A DNA stretch of 64,000 nt from Streptomyces exfoliatus (GTDB lineage: Bacteria; Actinomycetota; Actinomycetes; Streptomycetales; Streptomycetaceae), in NCBI RefSeq assembly GCF_000725545.1, contig NZ_KL647056.1:186001-250000 (forward strand), in the 5' to 3' direction. This document shows positions 18,868 through 30,314 of this stretch, in pieces. A program made the translations under genes and the position numbers. The notes below the pieces were generated by a model. That model did not search any database. It had not been told where the DNA came from and saw only the letters and a program-made list of their open reading frames with translations. The first letter of the stretch is position 1, and every line of letters starts with the position of its first letter.

Positions 18868-21344
18868 CGGTCACCACGGCCGGCCCGGCGGGCGGCACCC
18901 CGGCGGTACCGCCCGAGGACCTCGTCACGCTGACCATCGACGGCGCCGAGATCTCCGTCCCCAAGGGGACGCTCGTCATCCGCGCCGCCGAACAGCTCGG
19001 CATCGAGATCCCGCGCTTCTGCGACCACCCGCTCCTCGACCCCGCCGGCGCCTGCCGCCAGTGCATCGTCGAGGTCGAGGGCCAGCGCAAGCCCATGGCC
19101 TCCTGCACCATCACCTGCACCGACGGCATGGTGGTGAAGTCCCAGCTCACCTCGCCCGTGGCCGAGAAGGCCCAGCACGGCGTGATGGAGCTGCTGCTCA
19201 TCAACCACCCGCTGGACTGCCCCGTCTGCGACAAGGGCGGCGAATGCCCCCTGCAGAACCAGGCCATGTCCCACGGGCAGTCCGAGTCCCGCTTCGAGGG
19301 CGTCAAGCGGACGTACGAGAAGCCGATCCCGCTCTCCACCCAGGTCCTGCTCGACCGCGAGCGGTGCGTGCTCTGCGCCCGCTGCACCCGCTTCTCCAAC
19401 CAGGTCGCCGGCGACCCGATGATCGAACTGGTCGAGCGCGGCGCGCTCCAGCAGGTCGGCACCGGCGAGGGCGACCCCTTCGAGTCGTACTTCTCCGGCA
19501 ACACCATCCAGATCTGCCCGGTCGGCGCCCTCACCTCGGCCGCCTACCGCTTCCGCTCCCGCCCCTTCGACCTGGTCTCCTCCCCGTCGGTGTGCGAGCA
19601 CTGCGCGGGCGGCTGCGCCACCCGCACCGACCACCGGCGCGGCAAGGTCATGCGGCGGCTCGCCGCCGAGGACCCGGAGGTCAACGAGGAGTGGATCTGC
19701 GACAAGGGCCGCTTCGGCTTCCGGTACGCCCAGCAGCGCGACCGGCTCGCCACCCCCCTCGTCCGGAACCCCGGCACCGGTGAACTGGAGCCCGCATCCT
19801 GGCCCGAGGCCCTGGAGGCCGCCGCCCGCGGGCTCGTCCGCGGCCGGACCGGCGTCCTCACCGGAGGCAGGCTGACCGTCGAGGACTCCTACGCGTACGC
19901 CAAGTTCGCCCGGGTCGCCCTCGACACCAACGACGTCGACTTCCGGGCCCGGATCCACTCCGGCGAGGAGGCCGACTTCCTGGCCTCCGCCGTCGCCGGA
20001 CGGGGACGCGACCTGGACGGCACGGGCGTCACGTACACCTCGCTCGAAGCCGCCCCCGCGGTGCTCCTCGTCGGCCTGGAGGCCGAGGAGGAGGCCCCCG
20101 GCGTCTTCCTGCGGCTCCGCAAGGCCTGGCGGAAGAAGGGCCAGAAGACGTACGCGGTCGCCGCCTTCGCGACCCGGGGCCTGGACAAGGCGGGCGGCAC
20201 CCTGCTGCCCGCCGCCCCCGGCACCGAGACCGAGTGGCTCGACGCGCTGACCTCCCGGGTCGGTCTGGAGGGCGACGGGCTCGCCGCCGCCCAGGCCCTC
20301 CGCCAGGAGGGCGCCGTCATCGCCGTAGGCGAGCGGCTCGCGGGCGTCCCCGGCGCCCTCACCGCCGCCCTGCGCGCCTCGGCCGCCACCGGCGCCCGCC
20401 TCGTGTGGATCCCGCGCCGCGCCGGCGAACGCGGAGCCGTCGAGGCCGGCGCCCTCCCGGCCCTGCTGCCCGGCGGCCGGCCCGCGACCCACCCCCGCGC
20501 GCGCGAGGAGGTCGCCGCCGCCTGGGGCGTCCGCGAACTCCCGCACCGCTACGGGCGCGACACCGGCCAGATGATCGAGGCCGCCGCCACCGGCGAACTC
20601 GGCGCCCTGCTCGTCGGCGGCGTCGAGGTCGCCGACCTGCCCGACCCGGCACGCGCGCGTGAGGCCCTCGACGCGGCCTTCGTGGTCTCCCTGGAGCTGC
20701 GGCCCAGTGAGGTCACCCAGCGCGCCGACGTCGTCCTCCCGGTCGCCGCCGTCGCCGAGAAGCCCGGCACCTTCCTCAACTGGGAAGGCAGGGCCCGGCT
20801 CTTCGAGGCCGCGCTCAAGCCCGAGCAGATGACCCGGCCCGTCGCCCCGGGCGACGCGCGCGTGCTCCACATGCTCGCCGACGCCCTTGACGTCCACCTG
20901 GCGCTGCCCGACCTCAGGGCCGTACGCCGGGAGCTGGACCGGCTCGGCGGCTGGACCGAGGAGCGGGCCTCCGAGCCCGTCGAACCCGGCCAGGCCGCGC
21001 CGAGGGCCGGCGACGGAGAGGCCGTCCTCGCCGGACACCGGCTCCTGCTCGACCTGGGCCGCCTCCAGGAGGGCGACACCGCCCTGGCCGGCACCCGGCA
21101 CGCGGCGGTCGCCCGGCTCTCCGCCGCCACCGCCGCCGACACCGGCGTCAAGGACGGCGACGTCCTGGAGGTGACCGGCCCCGCCGGCTCGGTCGCCTTC
21201 CCGCTCCAGGTCACCGAGATGCCCGACCGCGTGGTCTGGCTCCCGCTGAACTCGGCGGGCCGCGGCGTCCTCTCCGACACCGGCGCCCACCCCGGCGACC
21301 TGGTCCGCATCGGCGCGGTCACCACGAAGGAGGTCCAGGCATGA
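18864..21344 (+). CDS. nuoG: NuoG, complex I 75-kDa iron-sulfur subunit
   Basis: The product is 826 aa from ATG 18864 (ATGA overlap with nuoF, AAGGAGG upstream). The N-terminal ferredoxin domain binds [2Fe-2S] through [15 protein letters not shown] and PMASC. The His-Cys cluster motif [13 protein letters not shown], the ferredoxin-type CVLCARC and the ICPVGAL segment follow. A further four-cysteine set (CEHCAGGC ... ICDKGRF) fits the N7 cluster found in some bacteria. The rest is a molybdopterin-oxidoreductase-like domain without cofactor, more variable and Ala/Gly rich. It is the long electron wire of the peripheral arm. Confidence 0.97.
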
Positions 21345-22705
21345 ACACCCTCCTCGCCGCCGAAGACCTGTCCATGTTCGGCACGGACCCCTGGTGGCTC
21401 GTCCTCATCAAGGCGGTCTTCTGCTTCGCCTTCCTCATGGTCACCGTGCTCTTCTCCATCGTGTGGGAGCGCAAGGTCGTCGCCTGGATGCAGCTGCGCG
21501 TCGGCCCCAACCGGCACGGCCCCTGGGGCCTCCTCCAGTCCCTCGCGGACGGCATCAAGCTGATGCTCAAGGAGGACGTGATCGTCAAGAAGGCCGACAA
21601 GGTCGTCTACGTCCTCGCCCCGATCATCGCCGCGATCCCCGCGTTCATGGCGATCGCCGTGATCCCCTTCGGTCCCGCGGGCAACGAGGTCTCGATCTTC
21701 GGCCACCGCACCGCGATGCAGCTCACCGACCTGCCGATCGCGATGCTGTACGTCCTGGCCATCGCCTCGGTCGGCATCTACGGCATCGTCCTCGCCGGCT
21801 GGTCGTCCGGCTCCACGTACCCGCTCCTCGGCGGCCTGCGCTCCTGCGCGCAGATGATCTCGTACGAGATCGCCATGGGCGCGGCCTTCGCCTCCGTCTT
21901 CCTCTACTCCGGGTCGATGTCGACCTCGGCGATCGTCGAGGCGCAGGCGGACCGCTGGTTCATCATCCTGCTGCCGGTGTCGTTCATCATCTACATCGTC
22001 ACGATGGTCGGCGAGACCAACCGCGCCCCGTTCGACATGCCGGAGTCCGAGGGCGACCTCGTCGGCGGCTTCAACACCGAGTACTCGTCCATCAAGTTCG
22101 CGATGTTCATGCTCGCCGAGTACGTGAACATGGTGACGGTCTCGGCGGTGTCGGTGACCCTCTTCCTGGGCGGCTGGCGGGCCCCGTACCCGGTGTCCAC
22201 CTTCTGGGAGGGCGCGAACCACGGCTGGTGGCCGATGCTCTGGTTCGTCCTCAAGGTGCAGCTGCTGCTGTTCTTCTTCATCTGGCTCCGCGGCACCCTG
22301 CCCCGCGTCCGCTACGACCAGCTGATGAAGCTCGGCTGGAAGGTCCTCATCCCGGTCTCCGTGGTCTGGCTCATGCTGGTCGCCACCGTCCGGGCGCTGC
22401 GCAACGAGAACATCGCGTTCACCAACATCGTCCTGTACGTGGCCGGGGCCGTCCTCGGACTGCTGCTGCTGTCCTTCGTGGTCGACGTGTTCCGCGACCG
22501 GAAGGCCAAGGCGTCCGCGGCGGCCGGGCCGGCCGACGAGCCCGCCTTCGACCCGATGGCCGGCGGCTTCCCCGTACCGCCCAAGCCCGGACAGTCCCTG
22601 CCGCCCGTGCCCCGGCGCAGGCCCCGGCACGACCGGGACCTCGTTGTCAGTGGCGCCCCCGATACTGCTACTGCGAGTGATGGAAAGGAGACGGACGGTG
22701 TCTGA
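21341..22705 (+). CDS. nuoH: NuoH, complex I membrane subunit at the quinone site
   Basis: The product is 454 aa from ATG 21341 (ATGA overlap with nuoG). Eight membrane helices are evident. Conserved segments include [26 protein letters not shown] near residues 40-65 and [24 protein letters not shown], which faces the quinone cavity. About 75 residues after the last helix form a Pro-rich cytoplasmic tail ([20 protein letters not shown]) missing from E. coli NuoH and from NuoH2 in this window. Its 3' end overlaps nuoI. Confidence 0.97.
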   Translation: MNTLLAAEDLSMFGTDPWWLVLIKAVFCFAFLMVTVLFSIVWERKVVAWMQLRVGPNRHGPWGLLQSLADGIKLMLKEDVIVKKADKVVYVLAPIIAAIPAFMAIAVIPFGPAGNEVSIFGHRTAMQLTDLPIAMLYVLAIASVGIYGIVLAGWSSGSTYPLLGGLRSCAQMISYEIAMGAAFASVFLYSGSMSTSAIVEAQADRWFIILLPVSFIIYIVTMVGETNRAPFDMPESEGDLVGGFNTEYSSIKFAMFMLAEYVNMVTVSAVSVTLFLGGWRAPYPVSTFWEGANHGWWPMLWFVLKVQLLLFFFIWLRGTLPRVRYDQLMKLGWKVLIPVSVVWLMLVATVRALRNENIAFTNIVLYVAGAVLGLLLLSFVVDVFRDRKAKASAAAGPADEPAFDPMAGGFPVPPKPGQSLPPVPRRRPRHDRDLVVSGAPDTATASDGKETDGV

Positions 22706-23276
22706 CTTCCAGAATCCGGTGGCCGGCTTCGGCGTGACCTTCAAGGCCATGTTCAAGAAGCGGCTGACCGAGCAGTACCCGGAGCAGCAGAAGACGACGG
22801 CGCCCCGCTTCCACGGCCGGCACCAGCTCAACCGTCACCCCGACGGGCTGGAGAAGTGCGTCGGCTGTGAGCTGTGCGCCTGGGCCTGTCCGGCCGACGC
22901 CATCTACGTGGAGGGCGCGGAGAACACGGACGAGGAGCGCTACTCGCCCGGCGAGCGCTACGGCCGCGTCTACCAGATCAACTACGCCCGCTGCATCCTG
23001 TGCGGGCTGTGCATCGAGGCCTGCCCCACCCGGGCGCTGACGATGACCAACGAGTTCGAGCTGGCCGACTCCTCCCGCGCGAACCTGATCTACACCAAGG
23101 AGCAGCTCCTCGCGGGACTCGAGGAGACCATGGTGGACACCCCGCACGCGATCTTCCCCGGCATGACCGAGCAGGACTACTACCGGGGCCTCGTCACCGA
23201 GGCCGCGCCCGGGACCGTCCCTCAGGTCGCCGTGTCCAAGGGGGAGACGGGCGAGCCGGAAGAGGTGGACGCATGA
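22698..23276 (+). CDS. nuoI: NuoI, complex I 23-kDa 2x[4Fe-4S] subunit
   Basis: The product is 192 aa from GTG 22698, within the nuoH end, with AAAGGAG upstream. Two ferredoxin motifs carry clusters N6a and N6b: [16 protein letters not shown] and [16 protein letters not shown]. The N-terminal segment [21 protein letters not shown] is the membrane-surface helix. It links NuoG to NuoB. The C-terminus (after about residue 165) is acidic and not conserved. Confidence 0.98.
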   Translation: MSDFQNPVAGFGVTFKAMFKKRLTEQYPEQQKTTAPRFHGRHQLNRHPDGLEKCVGCELCAWACPADAIYVEGAENTDEERYSPGERYGRVYQINYARCILCGLCIEACPTRALTMTNEFELADSSRANLIYTKEQLLAGLEETMVDTPHAIFPGMTEQDYYRGLVTEAAPGTVPQVAVSKGETGEPEEVDA

Positions 23277-24100
23277 GCGCCGAACTCGCGGCGTACGCGA
23301 CCTCGGGCGGTGAGGCCTTCCAGTTCTGGGTCCTCGGTACCGTCGCCGTCGCGGGCGCGCTCGGCACGATCCTGATGAGGCGGGCCGTGCACTCGGCGCT
23401 CTGCCTCGCCGGGACGATGATCATCCTGGCGGTCTTCTACCTGGCCAACGGGGCGTACTTCCTCGGCATCGTCCAGATCGTCGTCTACACCGGCGCGATC
23501 ATGATGCTCTTCCTCTTCGTCGTCATGCTGGTCGGCGTCACGGCGGCGGACTCGCTGAAGGAGACCCTCAAGGGCCAGCGCTGGTGGGCCGCCGCCTGCG
23601 GCCTCGGCTTCGGCATCCTCCTCGCCGGCGGCATCGGGAACGCCTCCCTGACGGAGTTCGCCGGACTCGGCGCCGCCAACAGCGCGCACGGCGGGAACGT
23701 CGAGGGCCTCGCCGCCCTCATCTTCACCAAGTACGTCTTCGCCTTCGAGATCACCGGCGCGCTCCTCATCACCGCCGCCGTCGGCGCGATGGTGCTCACC
23801 CACCGCGAGCGCACCGAGCGGGCCCGCACCCAGCGCGAGCTGTCCGAGCAGCGCGTACGCGAGGGCAAGCACGTGCCGCCGCTGCCCGCGCCCGGCGTCT
23901 ACGCCCGGCACAACGCCGTGGACATCCCCGGTCTGCTGCCCGACGGCACCCCCTCGGAGCTGACCGTCATGCAGACCCTGCGCAAGCGGGGCCAGGTCCG
24001 GGACGTGTCCGCCGAGGCCCTCGCCGACCTCAAGGCCCTGGAGCAGCGCTCCGAGGAGCGGCTCGGCCGCGACCGGGATGAAGAGGAGGCCACCCGGTGA
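23273..24100 (+). CDS. nuoJ: NuoJ, complex I membrane subunit J with long cytoplasmic tail
   Basis: The product is 275 aa from ATG 23273 (ATGA overlap with nuoI). Five membrane helices lie in the first 165 residues; helix 3 ([27 protein letters not shown]) is the conserved pi-bulge helix of the coupling path. After the last helix comes a charged tail of about 100 residues ([15 protein letters not shown] ... [15 protein letters not shown]). E. coli NuoJ is 184 aa, so the tail is an actinobacterial addition of unknown role. Confidence 0.96.
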   Translation: MSAELAAYATSGGEAFQFWVLGTVAVAGALGTILMRRAVHSALCLAGTMIILAVFYLANGAYFLGIVQIVVYTGAIMMLFLFVVMLVGVTAADSLKETLKGQRWWAAACGLGFGILLAGGIGNASLTEFAGLGAANSAHGGNVEGLAALIFTKYVFAFEITGALLITAAVGAMVLTHRERTERARTQRELSEQRVREGKHVPPLPAPGVYARHNAVDIPGLLPDGTPSELTVMQTLRKRGQVRDVSAEALADLKALEQRSEERLGRDRDEEEATR

Positions 24101-24396
24101 ACCCCGTCAACTACCTGTACCTCGCCGCCCTGCTGTTCACCATCGGTGCGGCCGGGGTGCTGATCCGGCGCAACGCGATCGTGGTCTTCATGTGCGTCGA
24201 GCTGATGCTCAACGCCTGCAACCTCGCGTTCGTCGCCTTCTCCCGTATGCACGGAAACCTCGACGGCCAGATCTTCGCGTTCTTCACGATGGTCGTCGCC
24301 GCCGCGGAGGTCGTCGTCGGGCTCGCGATCATCGTGTCCGTCTTCCGTGCCCGCCACTCGGCCTCGGTCGACGACGCAAGCCTGATGAAGCTGTGA
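24097..24396 (+). CDS. nuoK: NuoK, complex I membrane subunit K
   Basis: The product is 99 aa from GTG 24097 (GTGA overlap with nuoJ). Three membrane helices are visible. The conserved buried acidic residues lie in [20 protein letters not shown] and [20 protein letters not shown], the expected glutamates of helices 2 and 3. It is homologous to MrpC antiporter subunits and forms part of the proton path. Confidence 0.97.
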   Translation: MNPVNYLYLAALLFTIGAAGVLIRRNAIVVFMCVELMLNACNLAFVAFSRMHGNLDGQIFAFFTMVVAAAEVVVGLAIIVSVFRARHSASVDDASLMKL

Positions 24397-24406
24397 GGGG
24401 CTGACC

Positions 24407-26302
24407 GTGGAAAATCTCATCGCTCTGCTCGTCGGAGCGCCCCTGCTCGGCGCGGCCGTCCTGCTCTGCGGCGGACGGCGGCTCGACAAGACCGGGCACT
24501 GGATCGGCACGCTGCTCGCGGCCGTCTCCTTCGCCATCGGCCTCGCGCTCTTCGTCGACATGCTGGGCAAGAGCGCCGACGACCGGGCCCTGCACCAGCG
24601 GCTCTACACCTGGATCCCCGTCGAGGGCTTCCAGGCGGACATCGCCTTCCAGCTCGACCAGCTGTCGATGACGTTCGTCCTGCTGATCAGCGGGGTCGGC
24701 ACGCTCATCCACGTGTACTCCATCGGATACATGGAGCACGACGAGCGCCGCCGCCGCTTCTTCGGCTACCTCAACCTGTTCGTCGCGGCGATGCTGCTGC
24801 TCGTCCTCGCCGACAACTACCTGCTCCTGTACTTCGGCTGGGAGGGCGTCGGCCTGGCCTCGTACCTCCTGATCGGTTTCTGGCAGCACAAGCCCAGTGC
24901 GGCCACCGCCGCGAAGAAGGCCTTCCTGGTGAACCGGGTCGGCGACATGGGCCTCTCCATCGCCATCATGATCATGTTCACCACCTTCGGCACCTTCGCC
25001 TTCGGGCCGGTGCTCGGGGCGGCCGGTGAGGCGTCCGAGGGCACGCTGACCGCGATCGGCCTGATGCTGCTCCTCGCCGCCTGCGGCAAGTCGGCCCAGG
25101 TGCCGCTGCAGTCCTGGCTCGGCGACGCGATGGAGGGCCCGACCCCGGTCTCGGCCCTCATCCACGCGGCCACGATGGTGACCGCCGGTGTCTATCTGAT
25201 CGTCCGCTCCGCCGACATCTTCAACGCGGCGCCGGACGCGCAGACCGTCGTCGTCGTGGTCGGCGCCGTCACGCTCCTCTTCGGTGCGATCGTCGGTTGC
25301 GCGAAGGACGACATCAAGAAGGCGCTCGCCGGTTCGACGATGTCGCAGATCGGATACATGATCCTGGCGGCCGGCCTCGGCCCCATCGGCTACGTCTTCG
25401 CGATCATGCACCTGGTGACCCACGGCTTCTTCAAGGCCGGGCTGTTCCTCGGCGCCGGTTCGGTCATGCACGGCATGAACGACGAGGTCGACATGCGCAG
25501 GTACGGCGGCCTGCGGAAGTACATGCCGGTCACCTTCGTGACCTTCGGCCTCGGCTACCTCGCGATCATCGGCTTCCCCGGCCTGTCCGGCTTCTTCTCC
25601 AAGGACATGATCATCGAGGCGGCCTTCGCCAAGGGCGGCACCCAGGGCTGGATCCTCGGCTCGGTCACCCTGCTCGGCGCGGCCATCACCGCGTACTACA
25701 TGACCCGCGTGATGCTCATGACCTTCTTCGGCGAGAAGCGCTGGCAGGCGGACGCCGAGGGCCACGAGCCGCACCCGCACGAGTCGCCGAAGTCCATGAC
25801 GATCCCGATGATCCTGCTGGCCTTCGGGTCGGTCTTCGCGGGCGGCATCTTCGGCGTCGGCGACCGGTTCGTGCACTGGCTGGAGCCCGTCACCGGTTAC
25901 GCGCACGGCCACCCGCCGATCAGCGCCGCGGCCGTCACCTCCGCCACCGTCGCCGTCATGGTGATCGGCGTCGGCGTCGCCTACCTCCAGTACGGGCGCA
26001 GGCCCGTCCCGGTGGTCGCCCCGCGCGGCTCGCTCCTCACCAGGGCGGCCCGCCGCGACCTGCTCCAGGACGACTTCAACCACGCCGTCTTCGTCCGCGG
26101 CGGCACCCACCTGACCCGCTCCCTGGTCTACGTCGACCACAGCCTCGTCGACGGCGTGGTCAACGGCACCGCCGCCTCCGTCGGCGGACTGTCCGGCCGA
26201 CTGCGCAAGCTCCAGAACGGCTACGCCCGCTCGTACGCGGTCTCCATGTTCGGAGGTACTGCGGTGCTGATCGCCGCGACCCTGCTGATGAGGGCGGTGT
26301 AA
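24407..26302 (+). CDS. nuoL: NuoL, distal proton-pumping antiporter-like subunit
   Basis: The product is 631 aa from GTG 24407, 10 nt after nuoK. The core contains [42 protein letters not shown] with the conserved Glu, and then [34 protein letters not shown], the NuoL/MrpA signature. The C-terminal region has further helices and the long lateral helix region. It pumps protons at the far end of the membrane arm. Length fits the family. Confidence 0.97.
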   Translation: MENLIALLVGAPLLGAAVLLCGGRRLDKTGHWIGTLLAAVSFAIGLALFVDMLGKSADDRALHQRLYTWIPVEGFQADIAFQLDQLSMTFVLLISGVGTLIHVYSIGYMEHDERRRRFFGYLNLFVAAMLLLVLADNYLLLYFGWEGVGLASYLLIGFWQHKPSAATAAKKAFLVNRVGDMGLSIAIMIMFTTFGTFAFGPVLGAAGEASEGTLTAIGLMLLLAACGKSAQVPLQSWLGDAMEGPTPVSALIHAATMVTAGVYLIVRSADIFNAAPDAQTVVVVVGAVTLLFGAIVGCAKDDIKKALAGSTMSQIGYMILAAGLGPIGYVFAIMHLVTHGFFKAGLFLGAGSVMHGMNDEVDMRRYGGLRKYMPVTFVTFGLGYLAIIGFPGLSGFFSKDMIIEAAFAKGGTQGWILGSVTLLGAAITAYYMTRVMLMTFFGEKRWQADAEGHEPHPHESPKSMTIPMILLAFGSVFAGGIFGVGDRFVHWLEPVTGYAHGHPPISAAAVTSATVAVMVIGVGVAYLQYGRRPVPVVAPRGSLLTRAARRDLLQDDFNHAVFVRGGTHLTRSLVYVDHSLVDGVVNGTAASVGGLSGRLRKLQNGYARSYAVSMFGGTAVLIAATLLMRAV

Positions 26303-26307
26303 CTGTC

Positions 26308-27885
26308 ATGTCCTTCCCGCTCCTTACGGTGACGGCAGCGGTGCCGGCGGTCGGTGCGATCCTCACCGCCGCCGTCCCCGCCGCCCGCCGCACCGCCGCC
26401 AAGTGGCTGGCGCTGCTCGTCTCGCTCGCCACGCTCGTGCTCGCCGCCGTCGTGTTCGTACGGTTCGAGCCCGGCGGCGAGCGCTACCAGCTGACCGAAT
26501 CGCACTCCTGGATCAAGGACTTCGGTGTCCGGTACGAGCTCGGGGTCGACGGCATCGGGGTGGCGCTCATCGCGCTCACCGCCCTGCTGATCCCGTTCAT
26601 CGTCCTGGCCGGCTGGCACGACGCCGACCAGGAGGCCTCCTCCAAGCGCTGGCGCCCGACCCAGGGCTTCTTCGCCCTGATCCTCATGGTCGAGGCGATG
26701 GTGATCCTCTCCTTCGAGGCCACCGACGTCTTCCTCTTCTACGTCCTGTTCGAAGCCATGCTCATCCCGATGTACTTCCTCATCGGCGGCTTCGGCGACC
26801 GGGCCCACGCGGGCTCCGACGAGAACGCGGCGGCCCAGCGGTCGTACGCGGCCGTCAAGTTCCTCCTGTACAACCTCGTCGGCGGCCTGATCATGCTGGC
26901 CGCCGTCATCGGGCTCTACGTGGTCGCGGGGAACTTCTCGCTCACCGAGATCGCCGAGGCCCGCGCCAACGGCACCCTCGACATGGCGACCAACACCGAG
27001 CGGCTGCTGTTCCTCGGCTTCTTCTTCGCCTTCGCGGTGAAGGCGCCGCTCTGGCCGCTGCACACCTGGCTGCCGAACGCGATGGGAGAGGCGACCGCCC
27101 CGGTCGCCGTCCTCATCACCGCCGTCGTCGACAAGGTCGGCACCTTCGCGATGCTCCGCTTCTGCCTCGGGCTCTTCCCCGAGGCCTCGCAGTGGGCCAC
27201 CCCCGCGATCATCGTCCTCGCCCTCATCAGCATCGTGTACGGGGCACTGGTCGCGGTCGGCCAGCGGGACATCAAGCGCCTGGTCGCGTACGCGTCGATC
27301 TCGCACTTCGGCTTCATCATCCTCGGCATCTTCGCGATGACCAGCCAGGGCCAGTCGGGCGCCACGCTCTACATGGTCAACCACGGCATCTCGACGGCCG
27401 CCCTGATGCTCGTCGCCGGATTCCTGATCTCCCGGCGCGGCTCGCGGCTCATCGCCGACTACGGCGGTGTGCAGAAGGTCGCCCCGGTGCTCGCCGGCAC
27501 CTTCCTGATCGGCGGCCTCGCGACCCTGTCGCTGCCCGGACTCGCCCCGTTCGTCAGCGAGTTCCTGGTCCTGGTCGGCACCTACGCCCGCTACCCGGTG
27601 GCCGGTGTCATCGCCACCACCGGCATCGTCCTCGCCGCGCTCTACACCCTCGTCCTGTACCAGCGGACGATGACCGGGCCGGTGAAGGAGGAGGTGCGGT
27701 CGCTGCCCGACCTGCGGGCGCGTGAACTGGCCGTGGCCGTGCCGCTGATCGCCGTCCTCATCTTCCTCGGGGTCTTCCCGAAGCCGCTGACGGACGTCGT
27801 CAACCCGGCGGTGCGGCACACCATGTCCGACGTCCAGCAGACGGACCCCCAGCCCGCAATTCAGACCGTGGAGGCGGCCAAGTGA
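26308..27885 (+). CDS. nuoM: NuoM, antiporter-like proton-pumping subunit
   Basis: The product is 525 aa from ATG 26308, 5 nt after the nuoL stop. About 14 membrane helices are present. VEAMVILSFEATDVFLFYVLFEAMLIPMYFLIG holds the conserved helix-5 Glu, and KAPLWPLHTWLPNAMGEATAPVAVLITAVVDKVGTF is the NuoM signature with the key Lys. VAYASISHFGFIILGIF continues the pattern. It ends by overlapping nuoN. Confidence 0.97.
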   Translation: MSFPLLTVTAAVPAVGAILTAAVPAARRTAAKWLALLVSLATLVLAAVVFVRFEPGGERYQLTESHSWIKDFGVRYELGVDGIGVALIALTALLIPFIVLAGWHDADQEASSKRWRPTQGFFALILMVEAMVILSFEATDVFLFYVLFEAMLIPMYFLIGGFGDRAHAGSDENAAAQRSYAAVKFLLYNLVGGLIMLAAVIGLYVVAGNFSLTEIAEARANGTLDMATNTERLLFLGFFFAFAVKAPLWPLHTWLPNAMGEATAPVAVLITAVVDKVGTFAMLRFCLGLFPEASQWATPAIIVLALISIVYGALVAVGQRDIKRLVAYASISHFGFIILGIFAMTSQGQSGATLYMVNHGISTAALMLVAGFLISRRGSRLIADYGGVQKVAPVLAGTFLIGGLATLSLPGLAPFVSEFLVLVGTYARYPVAGVIATTGIVLAALYTLVLYQRTMTGPVKEEVRSLPDLRARELAVAVPLIAVLIFLGVFPKPLTDVVNPAVRHTMSDVQQTDPQPAIQTVEAAK

Positions 27886-29531
27886 GTTCCATGGCTGTCC
27901 ACAGCTTGTGGACGACAGCTGCCGAGCCGCTGGACAAGATCCCGGCACCCCACATCGAGTACACCCAGCTCTCGCCCGTCCTCATCGTGATCGGCGCGGC
28001 GATCCTCGGCGTCCTCGTCGAGGCCTTCGTGCCCCGCAAGGCCCGCTACCACAGCCAGTTGTTCCTCAGCGTGGTCGCGCTCGTCGCCGCCTTCGCCGCG
28101 ATCGTCGCCCTGGCGGCCGGCGGCTACGGCTCCACCAAGGCCCAGATCGCGGCCATGGGCGCCATCGCCGTCGACGGACCCGCCCTCTTCCTCCAGGGCA
28201 CCATTCTCCTCGCCTCCGTCGTCGCCATCTTCACCTTCGCCGAGCGCAGGCTCGACCCGGCCGACCACGGCCACAAGGTCGACTCCTTCGCCGCCGAGGC
28301 CGCCGCCGTCCCGGGCAGCGACCAGGAGAAGGCCGCCGTCAAGGCCGGCTTCACCACCACCGAGGTCTTCCCGCTGGCGCTCTTCGCCATCGCCGGCATG
28401 CTGGTCTTCCCGGCCGCCAACGACCTCCTGACGCTCTTCGTCGCCCTGGAGGTCTTCTCCCTCCCGCTCTACCTGCTCTGCGCCGTCGCCCGCCGCAAGC
28501 GGCTGATGTCGCAGGAGGCGGCCGTCAAGTACTTCCTGCTCGGCGCCTTCTCCTCGGCCTTCCTGCTCTTCGGGATCGCCCTGCTCTACGGCTACGCGGG
28601 CTCCGTCTCGTACGCCACCATCGCCAGCGTCGTCGACGGCACCGTCGGCTCCGTGAACCCGGCGCTCGCCGACACCATGGGCAACGACGCGCTGCTGCTC
28701 ATCGGCTTCGCCATGATCCTCACCGGGCTCCTCTTCAAGGTCGGCGCCGTGCCGTTCCACATGTGGACCCCGGACGTCTACCAGGGCGCCCCGACCCCGG
28801 TCACCGGCTTCATGGCCGCCGCGACCAAGGTCGCCGCGTTCGGCGCGCTGCTCCGCCTGCTGTACGTGGTGCTCCCGGGCCTCACCTGGGACTGGCGGCC
28901 GGTCATGTGGGGCGTCGCCATCGTCACCATGCTGGGCGGTGCGATCGTCGCCATCACCCAGACCGACATCAAGCGGCTCCTCGCGTACTCGTCGATCGCG
29001 CACGCGGGCTTCCTGCTCGCGGGTGTCATCGCGGCCACGCCGAGCGGCATCTCGTCGGTCCTGTTCTACCTCGGCGCCTACTCCTTCGTGACGATCGGCG
29101 CCTTCGCCGTCGTCACGCTGGTCAGGGACGCGGGCGGCGAGGCCACCCACCTCTCCAAGTGGGCCGGTCTCGGGCGCCGTTCGCCGCTCGTCGCCGCGGT
29201 CTTCGCGGTCTTTCTGCTCGCCTTCGCCGGCATCCCGCTGACCTCCGGGTTCTCGGGCAAGTTCGCGGTCTTCAAGGCGGCGGCGGACGGTGGCGCGGGC
29301 GCGCTCGTCGTGGTCGGCGTGATCTCCTCGGCGATCGCCGCGTTCTTCTACATCCGGGTGATCGTGCTCATGTTCTTCAGCGAGCCCAAGGCGGACGGCC
29401 CGACGGTCGCCGTGCCCTCGGCCCTGACGACCCTCACCATCACCGCCGGTGTGGTGGTCACCCTCGTGCTCGGCTTCGCCCCGCAGTACTTCCTGGACCT
29501 CGCGAACCAGGCGAGCGTCTTCGTCCGGTAG
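27882..29531 (+). CDS. nuoN: NuoN, antiporter-like proton-pumping subunit
   Basis: The product is 549 aa from GTG 27882 (GTGA overlap with nuoM); ATG 27891 is an alternative. Membrane helices run throughout, with DLLTLFVALEVFSLPLYLLCA, then FKVGAVPFHMWTPDVYQGAPTPVTGFMAAATKVAAFGALLR as the NuoN signature and LAYSSIAHAGFLLAGVIA after it. A soluble-looking insertion of about 60 residues after helix 3 (RRLDPADHGHKVDSFAAEAAAVPG) is longer than in E. coli. It is the last gene of the operon and a hairpin follows. Confidence 0.97.
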   Translation: MSSMAVHSLWTTAAEPLDKIPAPHIEYTQLSPVLIVIGAAILGVLVEAFVPRKARYHSQLFLSVVALVAAFAAIVALAAGGYGSTKAQIAAMGAIAVDGPALFLQGTILLASVVAIFTFAERRLDPADHGHKVDSFAAEAAAVPGSDQEKAAVKAGFTTTEVFPLALFAIAGMLVFPAANDLLTLFVALEVFSLPLYLLCAVARRKRLMSQEAAVKYFLLGAFSSAFLLFGIALLYGYAGSVSYATIASVVDGTVGSVNPALADTMGNDALLLIGFAMILTGLLFKVGAVPFHMWTPDVYQGAPTPVTGFMAAATKVAAFGALLRLLYVVLPGLTWDWRPVMWGVAIVTMLGGAIVAITQTDIKRLLAYSSIAHAGFLLAGVIAATPSGISSVLFYLGAYSFVTIGAFAVVTLVRDAGGEATHLSKWAGLGRRSPLVAAVFAVFLLAFAGIPLTSGFSGKFAVFKAAADGGAGALVVVGVISSAIAAFFYIRVIVLMFFSEPKADGPTVAVPSALTTLTITAGVVVTLVLGFAPQYFLDLANQASVFVR

Positions 29532-29543
29532 CGGGTACGGCAG

Positions 29544-29577
29544 AGGGCCCGGTCTCCGTGCGCGGAGGCCGGGCCCT
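29544..29577. terminator. Terminator after nuoN
   Basis: AGGGCCCGG (29544-29552) pairs with CCGGGCCCT (29569-29577), with inner TCTCC/GGAGG-type pairing. It separates nuoN from the convergent secreted-protein gene. Confidence 0.85.
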
Positions 29578-29588
29578 TCGTCGTACGC

Positions 29589-30149
29589 CTACGCCTTCGG
29601 GTGGTCCTCAGGGCAGGGGGTGCAGTGCACCCGCGGGTTGTACGGAGTGAAGACGCCCTTCGGGTTCTTCTTGAAGATCCACGCGTGCAGCGAGTAGTGG
29701 GGGCCGACGGGCTCGAAGTCGAACGGCCCGTCGAAGCCCCGGCCGAAGAGCTGCGGCCTCGGCAGGTTCTCGTTCGGGTCCGGGACGACCCACTCGACCG
29801 CGACCAGCTCGCGCTTGCCGGTCTTGTGGTTCTCCTCGTACAGCACCGCGGCCGGCTTCGTCGGGTCGGTCGAGCCGAGGTTCGCGGGGTTCACGTAGTG
29901 GTAGCCCATGCCGCCGAGCTCCGGGTCCTCGACGCAGTCGTCGGTGCGCATGAAGCCGTCGGCTATGGCCTTCTGCTCCGACTGGTACTTCACCGTGGCG
30001 TCGTACGTCTTCTTGAGGTCCGGGTGCGGGAATTCGGTGACCGGCTTCGGGGCCGGCTCGGCCGAGACGGCCGGGGCGGTCCCCAGGGCCAGCGAACCGG
30101 CGGCGAGCAGGGCGAACGCGGCCATCAGGGGACGGGGTCGTGCGGACAT
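29589..30149 (-). CDS. Secreted protein of unknown function
   Basis: The product is 186 aa from ATG 30149. A signal peptide covers about residues 1-30 (core FALLAAGSLALG, cut after VSA). The mature protein is compact and acidic, with GFMRTDDCVEDPELGGMGYHYVNP, VLYEENHKTGKRELVAVEWVV and a C-terminal PRVHCTPCPEDHP. The His/Cys-rich ends could bind a metal or form a disulfide, but I recognise no characterised family. It is alone, facing nuoN across a terminator, with the fumarylacetoacetase gene 165 bp upstream on the same strand. Confidence 0.75.
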   Translation of the reverse strand: MSARPRPLMAAFALLAAGSLALGTAPAVSAEPAPKPVTEFPHPDLKKTYDATVKYQSEQKAIADGFMRTDDCVEDPELGGMGYHYVNPANLGSTDPTKPAAVLYEENHKTGKRELVAVEWVVPDPNENLPRPQLFGRGFDGPFDFEPVGPHYSLHAWIFKKNPKGVFTPYNPRVHCTPCPEDHPKA

Positions 30150-30314
30150 GTGGGTGTACTCCTCGGGAGGGGCGCCGCCGGTGCGGGGCGCCGGACGCCG
30201 GCGGGCTCTCCCCGGCTCCCGCCGCCTCCAGCAGCATCGGCCGCCCGTTCCACCCCCGCACTCGGGACTGACCCAGGGGAGTGGACACGGCGCGTGACCA
30301 CTCCCTCGGGCACC

